Below, in pieces: positions 43,006 to 51,888 of a stretch of 62,210 bases of DNA. Within the stretch, counting starts at the first letter, position 1; every line of letters starts with the position of its first letter. Origin of the DNA: Spongiibacteraceae bacterium (GTDB lineage: Bacteria; Pseudomonadota; Gammaproteobacteria; Pseudomonadales; Dasaniaceae); contig JANQLG010000012.1 in the NCBI GenBank assembly GCA_028280715.1, forward strand, positions 1 through 62,210. Reading direction: 5' to 3'. The position numbers and the translations under genes were made by a program. The notes below the pieces were generated by a model. That model did no database searches. It was given only the letters and a program-made list of their open reading frames with translations, and had not been told where the DNA came from.

Positions 43006-45171
43006 ATGTATTATTTTGCTATGGATAATAAAGTATCAATACCGAAAACTGCTGCATCTAAGGCCTCTGGCACAAAAGCTACGGCGACTAAAGCTTCAGC
43101 AGCTGTAAAAAAAGATTTCTCCTCACCAGAATTTTACCTCAACAGACATACCAGTCTATTGCAGTTTAATATCCGAGTATTGGAGCAGGTAAAAGATACT
43201 GACCACCCTCTATTGGAGCGCCTTCGCTTTCTGTCTATATTCAGTAGCAATCTGGATGAATTTTTTGAAATTCGTGTGGCCGATCTCAAGCAGGATATCA
43301 ACTTCTCACGCCCACACATTACTGCTGAAGGCAAACGCCCTGAAGTGGTATTGGAAGAAATTAGCGAACTCTGCCATCAGGCAGTTGAACATCAATACGA
43401 GCTATTCAACGACATTATTATTCCTGAGCTCGGCAAAGAAAATATTTACTTTCTTCCCCGTGATAAATGGACCGAAGAACAATCTAACTGGGTCTCTAAC
43501 TATTTTCGTCGTCAGGTGATGCCCGTTATCAGTCCTATTGGCCTAGACCAGGCGCATCCGTTTCCCCGCCTGGTTAACAAAAGTTTGAACTTTATTGTCG
43601 AACTCGAAGGCAAAGATGCCTTTGGTCGTGATAGTGGCCTCGCAGTGGTACCTGCACCACGCTCATTACCCCGCATTATCAGAATACCCGATGAACTCTG
43701 CGAAGGTGGCGATAATTTTGTCTTTATTTCATCCATTATCCATGCGCATGTTGAAAACCTGTTTCCAGGCATGACCGCAAAGGGCTGTTATCAATTCCGT
43801 ATCACCCGCGACGCAGACCTTGAAGTCAATGCCGAAGAAGCCAAGGACATGGCTCGTGCTATGCGAGGTGAATTACATTCTCGACGTTTTGGCGCCGCCG
43901 TTCGTCTGGAGCTGGTTAACGAATGCCCTGATGAGGTTGCCAACTTTTTATTATCTACCTATGAGCTTAGCGAGCAGGAGTTGTATCGAGTCAATGGGCC
44001 GGTAAATCTGCAGCGTATGGCCGAGTTACTGGAACTGTTGGACCGTCCGGAACTGCACTACGAAGTTTTTATTCCCAGCATTCCTAAAGAGCTGGGCAAA
44101 GGTGATCAGTTATTTGATGCCATTGCTACACAGGATTTTATTTTGCACCACCCCTATGAATCCTTTACACCGGTCGTAGATTTACTCAGAAGCGCTGCAC
44201 GCGACCCCAATGTTCTAGCGATCAAACAAACCCTTTATCGCACCGGTAGTGAATCTGAAATCGTTGACGCATTAGTAGAAGCGGCAAGAAATGGTAAAGA
44301 AGTAACCGCAGTGGTGGAGTTACGAGCACGTTTCAATGAAGAAGACAATCTGGAACTCGCAGCACGATTGCAGGAAGCCGGTGCAGTAGTGATCTACGGT
44401 GTAATCAGCTATAAATGCCACGCAAAGATGATGTTAATTGTTCGCCGCCAGGGTAAAAGTTTGAAACGCTACGCCCACCTGGGTACCGGCAACTACCATT
44501 CGATTAACTCCCGTATCTATACCGATTACAGTTTGTTCACCAGTAATAGCGAAATTTGCACCGATGTGCATAAAATTTTTCAGCAGTTAACGGGCATGGG
44601 AAAAACAGTTCGCATTAAAAAATTATTTCATGCGCCCTTTACCTTAAAGAAACAGGTTATCAGTTTAATTAACCAGGAAATCGAAGCCGCGTTGGCAGGC
44701 AAACCGGCAAGAATTTTGGCTAAAATGAATGGCTTAACATCAACCTCAGTCATTAAAGCCCTGTACCAGGCATCACAGGCAGGTGTTAAAGTCGATTTGA
44801 TCGTCCGAGGCATGTGTTGTCTGCGACCCGGTGTTAAAGATCTATCAGAAAATATTCGGGTTCGTTCTGTTGTTGGGCGTTTTCTGGAACACACTCGTGT
44901 TCTATATGTTAAAAACGGTAATCCGGGATTGTATTGTTCCAGTGCCGATTGGATGGAACGCAACCTCGACAATCGAGTTGAAGTTGCCTTTCCTATAGAA
45001 GAGAAGAAACTGGCATCAAGATTATTTAAGGAAATGGAAGCATTCTTCGATGACAACACCCAAGCCTGGGACATGCAGGCCGATGGCGGTTATAAACGCC
45101 TGACACCAGGTCGCAACAATCCCAATAGCGTCCAGAAAAAGTTGCTGGAAACCCTATCTGAAAACCACTAA
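43006..45171 (+). CDS. ppk1: Polyphosphate kinase 1
   Basis: Makes polyphosphate from ATP. About 721 residues, normal for PPK1. Motifs seen: FYLNRHTSLLQFNIRVLEQ near the N-terminus, SNLDEFFEIRVADLKQ, KQTLYRTGSESEIVDAL, VELRARFNEEDN, the autophosphorylated His in RYAHLGTGNYHS, and WMERNLDNRVEV. The first 35 residues are Lys/Ala/Thr-rich and probably disordered. Three starts are possible, TTG 43000, ATG 43006 and ATG 43021; none has a good Shine-Dalgarno, and I used 43006. A Pho box lies just upstream. The gene is convergent with ppx. Confidence 0.96.
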   Translation: MYYFAMDNKVSIPKTAASKASGTKATATKASAAVKKDFSSPEFYLNRHTSLLQFNIRVLEQVKDTDHPLLERLRFLSIFSSNLDEFFEIRVADLKQDINFSRPHITAEGKRPEVVLEEISELCHQAVEHQYELFNDIIIPELGKENIYFLPRDKWTEEQSNWVSNYFRRQVMPVISPIGLDQAHPFPRLVNKSLNFIVELEGKDAFGRDSGLAVVPAPRSLPRIIRIPDELCEGGDNFVFISSIIHAHVENLFPGMTAKGCYQFRITRDADLEVNAEEAKDMARAMRGELHSRRFGAAVRLELVNECPDEVANFLLSTYELSEQELYRVNGPVNLQRMAELLELLDRPELHYEVFIPSIPKELGKGDQLFDAIATQDFILHHPYESFTPVVDLLRSAARDPNVLAIKQTLYRTGSESEIVDALVEAARNGKEVTAVVELRARFNEEDNLELAARLQEAGAVVIYGVISYKCHAKMMLIVRRQGKSLKRYAHLGTGNYHSINSRIYTDYSLFTSNSEICTDVHKIFQQLTGMGKTVRIKKLFHAPFTLKKQVISLINQEIEAALAGKPARILAKMNGLTSTSVIKALYQASQAGVKVDLIVRGMCCLRPGVKDLSENIRVRSVVGRFLEHTRVLYVKNGNPGLYCSSADWMERNLDNRVEVAFPIEEKKLASRLFKEMEAFFDDNTQAWDMQADGGYKRLTPGRNNPNSVQKKLLETLSENH

Positions 45172-45246
45172 CGGAAAGCTTTTAGCGCGAAGAATAAAAA
45201 AGCCATTAGCGTAAAGTACTTAATAGACAGGCACTAACAAAAACTG

Positions 45247-46758
45247 TCAGCGAACATTCAGTTGATAATCGATAGCTTGCAGATAGTTTTTTTCACTCTC
45301 AAGATCCAACCCAGTGAGCGGATGCTGTTCCAGCCAACCTTCAGGCATCGCGATCTCCAGCGTCTTTTTGGCTACCGATAAATTAAAAGGCGGTAATCCA
45401 TCAACTGTTTCGGTGTAACGAAGTACAATGGCCAAGCGTAATATAACAGCGCATTTCAGACAATGTTCTCGCTCAATTTTCGATAAGCTTTCAAATAGCT
45501 CTAATGAAAATTTTCGACGGTGTGATCGAACTAATATTGCTAGCAACTCCTGCTGGTGACGTGAAAAACCAGCCAAGTCTGAGTGCCTGATCAAATATTC
45601 ACCATGCTTTTGAAATTGGCTATGTGAAACTGTTAGACCAATTTCATGTAGGCGCGCCGCCCACTGCAGCAATCCAAAATCACTTTCTCTGAGCTGCCAG
45701 GGGCCCTCTACCTGCCTGAAAATATCAGCTACCGTATTAACAACTTTACCAGACAAATCCAAATCGGCGTCATAGCGTTTTTCCAATGCCGCCACAGTTC
45801 GCTCACGTACATCCTCATGGCTTAACCTGCCCTGTAGGTCATACAACACACCTTCTCTCAGGGCTCCGTCGGATAAACGCATTTGATCGATATCCAGTGC
45901 ATCGAACAGCGCCTTAGTGATAGCCACACCGCTGCAAAACACTTGTCTACGTGTCGGCTTTAGCCCCTCAAAATCAACATCATCAATATGATCAAATTTA
46001 AGGATTTTCTTTTGCAATTTTTTTAAACCATCCCGGTGAATGCCAATTTGGCTATAACCGAGATTGACCAAAACCTGCTCAATCGCTAGCAAGGTACCCG
46101 ATGACCCAACACAGTTCTGCCATTGATTATGGTAGTCGCTGCGAATGTTCAGCAGTTCCAGATACGCAGCATGATAAGCATTGAGAAAATGTTGTTTATT
46201 GATGATGCCGTTTTCAAAATAACGCAGATAAGACACGCAGCCCATATGCAGGCTTTCAGTTATATTGGCCTCAAAGCGACGCCCTACTATCAGCTCAGTA
46301 CTGCCACCACCGATGTCGATAACCAGGCGGGCTTCTTCATCATCCGCTTGCGTATGCGCCACGCCCAAATACACCAGGCGAGCTTCCTCACGACCAGCAA
46401 TAACCTCTACCGGTACGCCCAGCATTTCCTCGGCAGGTACAATAAAATCATTGCGATTATGCGCAGAGCGCAGTGCATTGGTTCCCACGACCCTGATAAC
46501 ACTTACCTGTGCCTCATCGAGGCGCTGCTTGAAGCAACGCAAACATTCCAGCCCACGCTGAATCGCATCATCCTGCAGCTTTCCTGCTACAAGGCCCGCA
46601 GCCAATTGTACTTTTTCACCCAGGCGTTCAATCGGTCTGATTTCCTCTTGTTCGAGACGGGCAATCACCATGTGAAAGCTGTTAGAGCCAATATCAATGG
46701 CTGCCATCAGAGGAGAAATTTCTGGGGTGAGATCGATAGAATTATTAGTATCAGTCAT
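45247..46758 (-). CDS. ppx: Exopolyphosphatase / guanosine pentaphosphatase (Ppx/GppA)
   Basis: A 503-residue phosphatase of the actin-like Ppx/GppA family that degrades polyphosphate or pppGpp. Motifs: AAIDIGSNSFHMVIAR (about residues 19-34), REEARLVYLGV (about 122-132), VIDIGGGSTELIVGR (about 141-155), GSSGTLLAIE (about 219-228) and a C-terminal HD-like helical domain (HEIGLTVSHSQFQKHGEYLI). The length is that of Ppx rather than the short forms. It faces ppk1 tail to tail with 75 bp between, so the synthesis and breakdown genes are neighbours. Confidence 0.95.
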   Translation of the reverse strand: MTDTNNSIDLTPEISPLMAAIDIGSNSFHMVIARLEQEEIRPIERLGEKVQLAAGLVAGKLQDDAIQRGLECLRCFKQRLDEAQVSVIRVVGTNALRSAHNRNDFIVPAEEMLGVPVEVIAGREEARLVYLGVAHTQADDEEARLVIDIGGGSTELIVGRRFEANITESLHMGCVSYLRYFENGIINKQHFLNAYHAAYLELLNIRSDYHNQWQNCVGSSGTLLAIEQVLVNLGYSQIGIHRDGLKKLQKKILKFDHIDDVDFEGLKPTRRQVFCSGVAITKALFDALDIDQMRLSDGALREGVLYDLQGRLSHEDVRERTVAALEKRYDADLDLSGKVVNTVADIFRQVEGPWQLRESDFGLLQWAARLHEIGLTVSHSQFQKHGEYLIRHSDLAGFSRHQQELLAILVRSHRRKFSLELFESLSKIEREHCLKCAVILRLAIVLRYTETVDGLPPFNLSVAKKTLEIAMPEGWLEQHPLTGLDLESEKNYLQAIDYQLNVR

Positions 46759-46921
46759 ATGCGGCTATTCTATCCGCAACGCCTCACATAAGGAAATAAC
46801 GAGACACAATCAAATTTGCCGAAGAAGTTCTCATAATCCACGCTTAAATCAGAGCAGCAGTTGCAGATATTCGATTTCACGACATACTTATTGCTCAATA
46901 ACGCTAATCGAGGAAATCGAC

Positions 46922-47497
46922 ATGGATATTGGATCATTAATAGGCTGGGGCATACTGGCTATTGCAATCGTTTACACCATTACCCTGTATAACGGCTTAG
47001 TCGCACTGAAGCATAGCGTATCCAAGAACCTCGCAAATATCGATGTACTACTCAAGCAACGTCATGACGAGCTGCCCAAGCTGATCGAAACCTGTAAACA
47101 GTACATGGGCTATGAACAGGAAACGTTGGAAAAGGTCATCAATGCCAGAAGCTCGGTCGCCTCCGCTCAGGCCAGTGGCGACATTAAAGCTCTGGGTCAG
47201 GCCGAAACACAAATGCGTTTGGGGTTGGGCCAATTATTTGCCCTGGCGGAAAATTATCCTGATCTGAAAGCCAATGAAACCTTTATGCATTTACAACAAC
47301 GCATTACCGGTTTGGAAAATGGTATCGCCGATCGCAGAGAACTTTATAATGAATCCGTTAACAACAATAATGTTCGTATCGAACAATTTCCAGATGTTCT
47401 CATTGCCCGCTTTTTTAATTTCGGCGCCTTCGATTTGCTTGAGTTTTCTGAAGCAGAATTAACCGATGTTGATGTTAAAGCGCTGTTTACAGAATGA
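46922..47497 (+). CDS. lemA: LemA family protein
   Basis: A 191-residue LemA protein: one N-terminal membrane segment (about 5-24) and a four-helix bundle with YNGLVALKHSVSKNLANIDVLLKQRHDELPKL, and a C-terminal YNESVNNNNVRIEQFPDVLIARFF (about 141-164), a highly typical LemA stretch. The frame extends upstream but GAGGAAA ten bases before ATG 46922 sets the start. The function of LemA is not settled; family genes often pair with a GIDE or TPM-domain gene, and the GIDE-type protein follows here by 90 bp. Confidence 0.94.
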   Translation: MDIGSLIGWGILAIAIVYTITLYNGLVALKHSVSKNLANIDVLLKQRHDELPKLIETCKQYMGYEQETLEKVINARSSVASAQASGDIKALGQAETQMRLGLGQLFALAENYPDLKANETFMHLQQRITGLENGIADRRELYNESVNNNNVRIEQFPDVLIARFFNFGAFDLLEFSEAELTDVDVKALFTE

Positions 47498-47507
47498 TCA
47501 TGGCTTT

Positions 47508-47547
47508 ATGACTATCGTTTTATGGCTATCGCTTCATGACTATAACC
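47508..47547 (+). repeat. 14-bp imperfect tandem repeat between lemA and the GIDE gene
   Basis: ATG(A/G)CTAT-type units of 14 bp occur three times after the lemA stop, preceded by a truncated one (ATGGCTTT). Each contains an ATG, but no long frame follows. It is probably slippage DNA in the leader of the next gene. Confidence 0.5.
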
Positions 47548-47587
47548 TCACCAATATAGCTCTTCCTAAATAGCTAAAGCATTCGTT

Positions 47588-48499
47588 ATGCAAACAGAAC
47601 AGATTGTAACGCTGATCATTGCTATCCTAGTTGGCCTCTATGCCTTTTACGGTATTTTTAAAAATATTATCAAGGCCAGGCTGATCGAAGATACACCCAC
47701 CTCTAAAATTCGTTCAGCTGCTCAGGGCTATATTGAACTCAGCGGCTTTGCCAAAATTAATGATGCGCCACCTCTGATTGCCCCGCTGACAGGCCAACCG
47801 TGCCTTTGGTATTTCTACGAAATCGAACGCTATCAACGCACGGGAAAATCACATAGTTGGACCACGGTAGAAAAAAAATCCAGTGATGCCTATTTCATCC
47901 TAGAAGATGAAACCGGTGAATGCTCTATTGATCCACGCCGTGCCGATGTCACCACCAACTGGAAAAAAACCTGGTATGGCAATCAAAGACGGCCTAGTAC
48001 TATTTCAAGTACAACTGGATTACTGGGTGGCTTAATGACTGGTAATCGCTATCGCTATACCGAAAAGCGTATTCACGACAAAGACTATCTCTATGCCCTT
48101 GGCTTATTTCAAACCATTCATGCGCCCTCCGCTGAACAACAAACCAAAACCAAGATGAGTGAACTACTGAATGAATGGAAGCAGGACTACGATAAGCTAG
48201 TTGCGCGATTTGATCAGAATGGTGATGGCGAACTGGATATGGAAGAATGGGAAGCAGCTCGCAGGCATGCCGCTACGGAAGCGCATTATCATATTGTTCA
48301 AAACTATGACGATACGCCTATTCATATCATGGCTCACGCACCACAGCGCAGAAAGCCTTACCTCATTTCCAATAAAGACCCAAAACAATTAACACGGAGA
48401 TATCGTTTGCACGCAGCAGGTATGACTGCATTGTTTTTTCTTTGCAGCTTTTTGAGCTGGTACCTGGCAAGTCAAATATTTTTTACGACTGCCAGCTAA
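47588..48499 (+). CDS. GIDE-domain membrane protein with an inserted EF-hand
   Basis: A 303-residue protein with a membrane segment at each end (about 5-25 and 278-298), so the middle lies on one side of the membrane. Residues 40-180 match the GIDE/BAM domain known from MUL1-like E3 ligases (GFAKINDAPPLIAPLTGQPCLWYFYEIERY). Between GIDE and the second helix, residues 209-220 form a canonical EF-hand loop (DQNGDGELDMEE) with Asp/Asn/Asp/Asp/Glu in the ligand positions 1, 3, 5, 9 and 12 and helices on both sides. There is no RING. It probably acts with LemA, encoded just upstream; calcium sensing is an inference. Confidence 0.88.
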   Translation: MQTEQIVTLIIAILVGLYAFYGIFKNIIKARLIEDTPTSKIRSAAQGYIELSGFAKINDAPPLIAPLTGQPCLWYFYEIERYQRTGKSHSWTTVEKKSSDAYFILEDETGECSIDPRRADVTTNWKKTWYGNQRRPSTISSTTGLLGGLMTGNRYRYTEKRIHDKDYLYALGLFQTIHAPSAEQQTKTKMSELLNEWKQDYDKLVARFDQNGDGELDMEEWEAARRHAATEAHYHIVQNYDDTPIHIMAHAPQRRKPYLISNKDPKQLTRRYRLHAAGMTALFFLCSFLSWYLASQIFFTTAS

Positions 48500-48536
48500 T
48501 TAGACCGGCACAATAATACTTTACTCCCAATCTTTT

Positions 48537-49022
48537 TTATTCCCAACTCAACGTCGATAACTTCCAATCGCCACCTTCAATTTGCCATACGGAAGTAACC
48601 TGAAAAAGCCTGGCACTATCAGGTATCAACCCTTCTCCCCCTGACGTTGCCACCATTGCCGTGACTTGAGCACGATTGGGATCGACAGGATTAACTTGTA
48701 CATCGATATTACTCGCCAAAATATTTAAATCGGGATAACGGCGAAAATAAACAAACATTAATTGCCTGATAGATTTCTTATCAAATTGACTACTTGAGCT
48801 GTCGGCCATAAAACTATCGGTTAATTGAGACACGACTTGCCTGCTGTCATGCGCCTGAATCCCGGCCTGAATATCCTCAATGGCAGCGACTATTTGCTCT
48901 TCAGCTGGTCCTCTTTCACAACCAGACAACACTATTCCCAACATTGACATCAGCACCAGCAATTTCACCAGCCGCCTCACGCCTACACTAGTTAGGATTA
49001 TGTTATATGCCATTTTTTTCAT
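48537..49022 (-). CDS. Putative lipoprotein with an NTF2-like fold
   Basis: A 161-residue protein with a type-II signal peptide: hydrophobic run then the lipobox LSGC (Cys at about residue 34), so the mature part is lipid anchored. The mature domain (VAAIEDIQAGIQAHDSRQVVSQLTDSF...) looks like an NTF2/SnoaL-type alpha-beta cone, with a final VWQIEGGDWKLSTLSWE. The exact start is uncertain because several ATGs exist before the hydrophobic run. It is convergent with the GIDE gene. Function unknown. Confidence 0.82.
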   Translation of the reverse strand: MKKMAYNIILTSVGVRRLVKLLVLMSMLGIVLSGCERGPAEEQIVAAIEDIQAGIQAHDSRQVVSQLTDSFMADSSSSQFDKKSIRQLMFVYFRRYPDLNILASNIDVQVNPVDPNRAQVTAMVATSGGEGLIPDSARLFQVTSVWQIEGGDWKLSTLSWE

Positions 49023-49346
49023 AGCCTTTTTTATACATTTAGAAGAAATAACAGCAATAATTATGCTAACAATGTTACTTACTATAAGTCTGCAATATTT
49101 AACCCTACTATCTTTTAAATATACATTCTATAGAGAATTATTTTTATTCGATTTTCTGCTTTAAACAGGACTCTTTTCATTGATACTAGGGTGTATACTG
49201 ATTCTATGTGAAATTATTATTGTTCTTTCTGAGCAGTATCATAGCTATAGGCCATAGCTATAGATAGCAACAATAATATTTTCAACCTAGCTAGTTAGCT
49301 GTCTATCTATTGTGTTTCAACTCACAAGACAATAAAGGTGCAGACT
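49023..49346 (+). promoter_or_regulatory. AT-rich intergenic region with a duplicated ATAGCTATAG
   Basis: This 324-bp stretch has no credible gene. ATAGCTATAG occurs twice (49241-49250 and 49254-49263), each with the 8-bp palindrome ATAGCTAT, and is flanked by ATTATTATTGTT on one side and a near-complementary AACAATAATATT on the other, so a sizeable cruciform is possible. TATACT (49194-49199) may be a -10. It serves the gene at 49347. Confidence 0.35.
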
Positions 49347-49910
49347 ATGACCATGAAGAGACACTTTTATATCAGCGATGATCTCGATGATCTGGAATCC
49401 ATTGAAAACGAATTAGAGAACAATGGCGTTGCCACCCCGCAAATACATGTGCTCAGCCTGAATGATGCCGATGTTGAGCATCATCATTTACACGAAGTTG
49501 AAGCGGTTCTGAAAAAGGATGTAGTGCATTCTATGGAACTTGGCGCCATCATTGGCGTTGTTGCTGCAACATTGGTTTTAGCCGTTGCTTACTTTGCCGG
49601 CTGGACCGAATCAGCGGCTGGTTGGATCCCTTTTATTTTCCTTGCTATCGTCGTTCTCGGATTCTGCACGTGGGAAGGTGGATTGTTTGGCATTCAAGAA
49701 CCGCACTATCAATTTAAACGCTTTCAGAATGCACTCAACGAAGGCAAGCATGTTTTCTTTGTCGATGTTAATGAAAAACAGGAAGACATATTGAAAAAAA
49801 TAGTTACTGCCCACCCTAAGCTAGTTACAGCTGGAGAAGGTGAAGCTACACCCGAATGGTTTGTAGAATGGCAGAAAAACTGGAATGGCTTTATTAAGAC
49901 CATGCCTTAA
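49347..49910 (+). CDS. Conserved two-helix membrane protein, unknown function
   Basis: A 187-residue protein that starts MTMKRHFYISDDLDDLE. Residues 1-60 form an acidic soluble domain (HVLSLNDADVEHHHLHEVEAVLKKDVVHS), then two membrane helices (about 67-90 and 93-113) and a soluble C-terminus with Trp-rich end. AAAGGTG six bases before ATG 49347 decides the start over GTG 49338. Similar gammaproteobacterial proteins exist with misleading database names; I give no function. A bidirectional terminator follows. Confidence 0.82.
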   Translation: MTMKRHFYISDDLDDLESIENELENNGVATPQIHVLSLNDADVEHHHLHEVEAVLKKDVVHSMELGAIIGVVAATLVLAVAYFAGWTESAAGWIPFIFLAIVVLGFCTWEGGLFGIQEPHYQFKRFQNALNEGKHVFFVDVNEKQEDILKKIVTAHPKLVTAGEGEATPEWFVEWQKNWNGFIKTMP

Positions 49911-49950
49911 TTTGTCATGTGAAAATTCATATGGAAAATCATGTGGAAAT

Positions 49951-49982
49951 AAAAAAAGGGCTCAATATGAGCCCTTTTTTAT
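49951..49982. terminator. Bidirectional Rho-independent terminator
   Basis: GGGCTC-AATAT-GAGCCC is a six-pair stem with seven A on the left and six T on the right, so T-runs follow the hairpin on both strands. It ends the gene at 49347 and, from the other side, the cytochrome c oxidase operon whose last stop is at 50012. Confidence 0.88.
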
Positions 49983-50011
49983 TGTGAGGAATTGTTCAAT
50001 GTTTTAATCAG

Positions 50012-50386
50012 TTAATGGCTCGGAACGAAATCACTGTCACCAAAAAACACTAATCTAAGAAGAAGAGTATAGTCAGCTTCCAGCGCCATTAAAGCAATTA
50101 ACACCAACAAACATAACGGCGGCAATAAAATAGCATATATCAGTGCAATACGTTCCCACATCATATGCATAAACACCGCAATGATTAATCCAGCCTTTAA
50201 TGCCATAAAAATCAGAATCAAGGTCCAACGTAAAAAACCTTGTAACTGTATATAATCAACCAGATAGGAAAAAGCGCTCAGCACAAACAACAAGCCCCAC
50301 ACTTTAAAATAGGTAGAGATAGGATGCTGTTGTTGCCCCCCATCATGAACGGCTGTGGTATCACCGACATTGACAGATTGATTCAT
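50012..50386 (-). CDS. Cytochrome c oxidase subunit IV-type protein
   Basis: A 124-residue protein with three hydrophobic helices (about 27-45, 53-75 and 83-104) and the CyoD/CoxD-like pattern TYFKVWGLLFVLSAFSYLVDYIQL and MALKAGLIIAVFMHMMWER. It is the small subunit that stabilises the oxidase. A strong AGGAGG precedes ATG 50386. It is last in the oxidase operon, with an 84-bp gap to the gene before it. Confidence 0.87.
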   Translation of the reverse strand: MNQSVNVGDTTAVHDGGQQQHPISTYFKVWGLLFVLSAFSYLVDYIQLQGFLRWTLILIFMALKAGLIIAVFMHMMWERIALIYAILLPPLCLLVLIALMALEADYTLLLRLVFFGDSDFVPSH

Positions 50387-50470
50387 ACAACCTCCTGATT
50401 CACTATGGCCTGATCACCTATAAAAACGATTATCCAAAACTACTATTATTTAAAACCCTTAAAAACATTG

Positions 50471-51157
50471 TCACCAGAGATAAAAGAACGCAAAAATAAA
50501 TACCCATACCAAGTCCACAAAATGCCAGTAAAGTCCCGCAATTTCTACGATGGCATAGTTACCGGTTTTGTCATAATCTCCACGCCGAACTTTTAACGCC
50601 ACTATCACTAAGTACAGCACACCGATGGAAACATGAAAGCCGTGAAAACCGGTAATCATAAAAAATGTTGCGCCAAATTGTGGCGCTCCCATCGGATTAC
50701 CCCAGGGCCTGACACCTTCTTCAATAATTAATTTACTCCACTCAAAGGCCTGCATACCGACAAAAGACAATCCAAATAACGCGGTCACCATCATCAACCA
50801 GAAGGTTTTATTTTTATCGCGCCGATAGGCACAATTCACCGCCATCGCCATGGTGCCACTGCTGGTGATAAGGATAAATGTCATGATAGCAATCAGTAAT
50901 AGTGGTACAGTCTGGCCAGCAACTGTTAGCGCAAACACTTCGCTGGGATTGGGCCAAGGCACTGTGGTGGACATTCTTACCGTCATATAACTGGTAAGAA
51001 AACAGCCAAAAATAAAGGTGTCACTGAGCAGAAAAATCCACATCATTGCCTTGCCCCAAGGCACCTGCTTGAAGGTATCTTTATCTGATCCCCAGTCGTT
51101 GGCTAAACTCTGCCAAGTAGATGTTTGCTCATGCTCCGAAATTACCGGTGTAGCCAT
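50471..51157 (-). CDS. Cytochrome c oxidase subunit III (second copy)
   Basis: A 228-residue seven-helix subunit III: PWGKAMMWIFLLSDTFIFGCFLTSYMTVRM near the N-terminus, SGTMAMAVNCAYR, GMQAFEWSKLI, and FFMITGFHGFHVSIGVLYL with the Glu/His pattern of the family, then a final AGLYWHFVDLVWVFIFAFFYLW. It is the canonical subunit III of the operon, normal length, with AGGAGG before ATG 51157. Its neighbour is a more divergent subunit III-like protein. Confidence 0.93.
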   Translation of the reverse strand: MATPVISEHEQTSTWQSLANDWGSDKDTFKQVPWGKAMMWIFLLSDTFIFGCFLTSYMTVRMSTTVPWPNPSEVFALTVAGQTVPLLLIAIMTFILITSSGTMAMAVNCAYRRDKNKTFWLMMVTALFGLSFVGMQAFEWSKLIIEEGVRPWGNPMGAPQFGATFFMITGFHGFHVSIGVLYLVIVALKVRRGDYDKTGNYAIVEIAGLYWHFVDLVWVFIFAFFYLW

Positions 51158-51207
51158 AACACCTCCTGATCAATACAGCGCTATTAAAAAACGCTGATTA
51201 AAGGATT

Positions 51208-51888
51208 TCAAAAACCACAAAACGCCGCAAAAGCTGCATAAGTTTCTGGTGAGCTGGTCAACAATGCCATTAGTACCAACCATAAGGCCAATAAGTAATG
51301 CCAATACATCGCGCATAGCTCAATGCTCAAATTAAGCTGTTGCACTGATACTCCACTCCAGGCTTTCACTGTAGTTCTCACCCATGCAATCATGCCTCCT
51401 ACTAAGTGCAATGCATGCAGCCCTGTTAATAAATAGAAAAAACTATTCGCTGGATTACTATTAACAAAATAACCTAACGACACCAATTGCTGCCAAACCC
51501 AAACCTGGCCGAAAATAAAACTGGTGGTAAATAAACCCGATAATACCAATCCCTCCACAGCACGCTTTGAATTACCTCGCCTGGACGCAACACGTGCCCA
51601 CTGCAAACACACGCTGCCGAGAATTAACATGCTGGTATTTATCCAAAGTCGCCAGGGGTCAGCCAGGGGCTTCCAGGGACCGGATAAATGTTCCCAGTCA
51701 GAAATTTGAGAGCGGATCATAAAGGCAACAATAAAAAGGAAGAATAACGATGTGATAACCGCCATCAAAACACGCAAACCGGTTTTGGCAAATCTGGCAC
51801 GATTTTGATCCCAGTTACTGTCTTCTCCGCCAGGCCAACTACCGGAATCGTTAAAATCAGATCGCTTCATAACGTTCAAGCTGTTCAT
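51208..51888 (-). CDS. Divergent subunit III-like protein of the oxidase operon
   Basis: A 226-residue membrane protein with the subunit III topology: GLRVLMAVITSLFFLFIVAFMIR, NTSMLILGSVCLQWAR, FIFGQVWVWQQL, FFYLLTGLHALHLVGGMIAW and ELCAMYWHYLLALWLVLMALL. The HALH and YWHYL motifs are those of subunit III, but the N-terminus is unlike that of the canonical copy and charged residues in helices differ. It is joined to the subunit I gene by an ATGA overlap, so they are coupled. Two subunit III-type genes per operon are known in some oxidase families. Confidence 0.88.
   Translation of the reverse strand: MNSLNVMKRSDFNDSGSWPGGEDSNWDQNRARFAKTGLRVLMAVITSLFFLFIVAFMIRSQISDWEHLSGPWKPLADPWRLWINTSMLILGSVCLQWARVASRRGNSKRAVEGLVLSGLFTTSFIFGQVWVWQQLVSLGYFVNSNPANSFFYLLTGLHALHLVGGMIAWVRTTVKAWSGVSVQQLNLSIELCAMYWHYLLALWLVLMALLTSSPETYAAFAAFCGF

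Noticed and set aside
46697-46921. Upstream extension of the LemA frame by 75 codons
   Set aside because: It overlaps the ppx start on the other strand, and GAGGAAA plus ATG at 46922 gives the family N-terminus.
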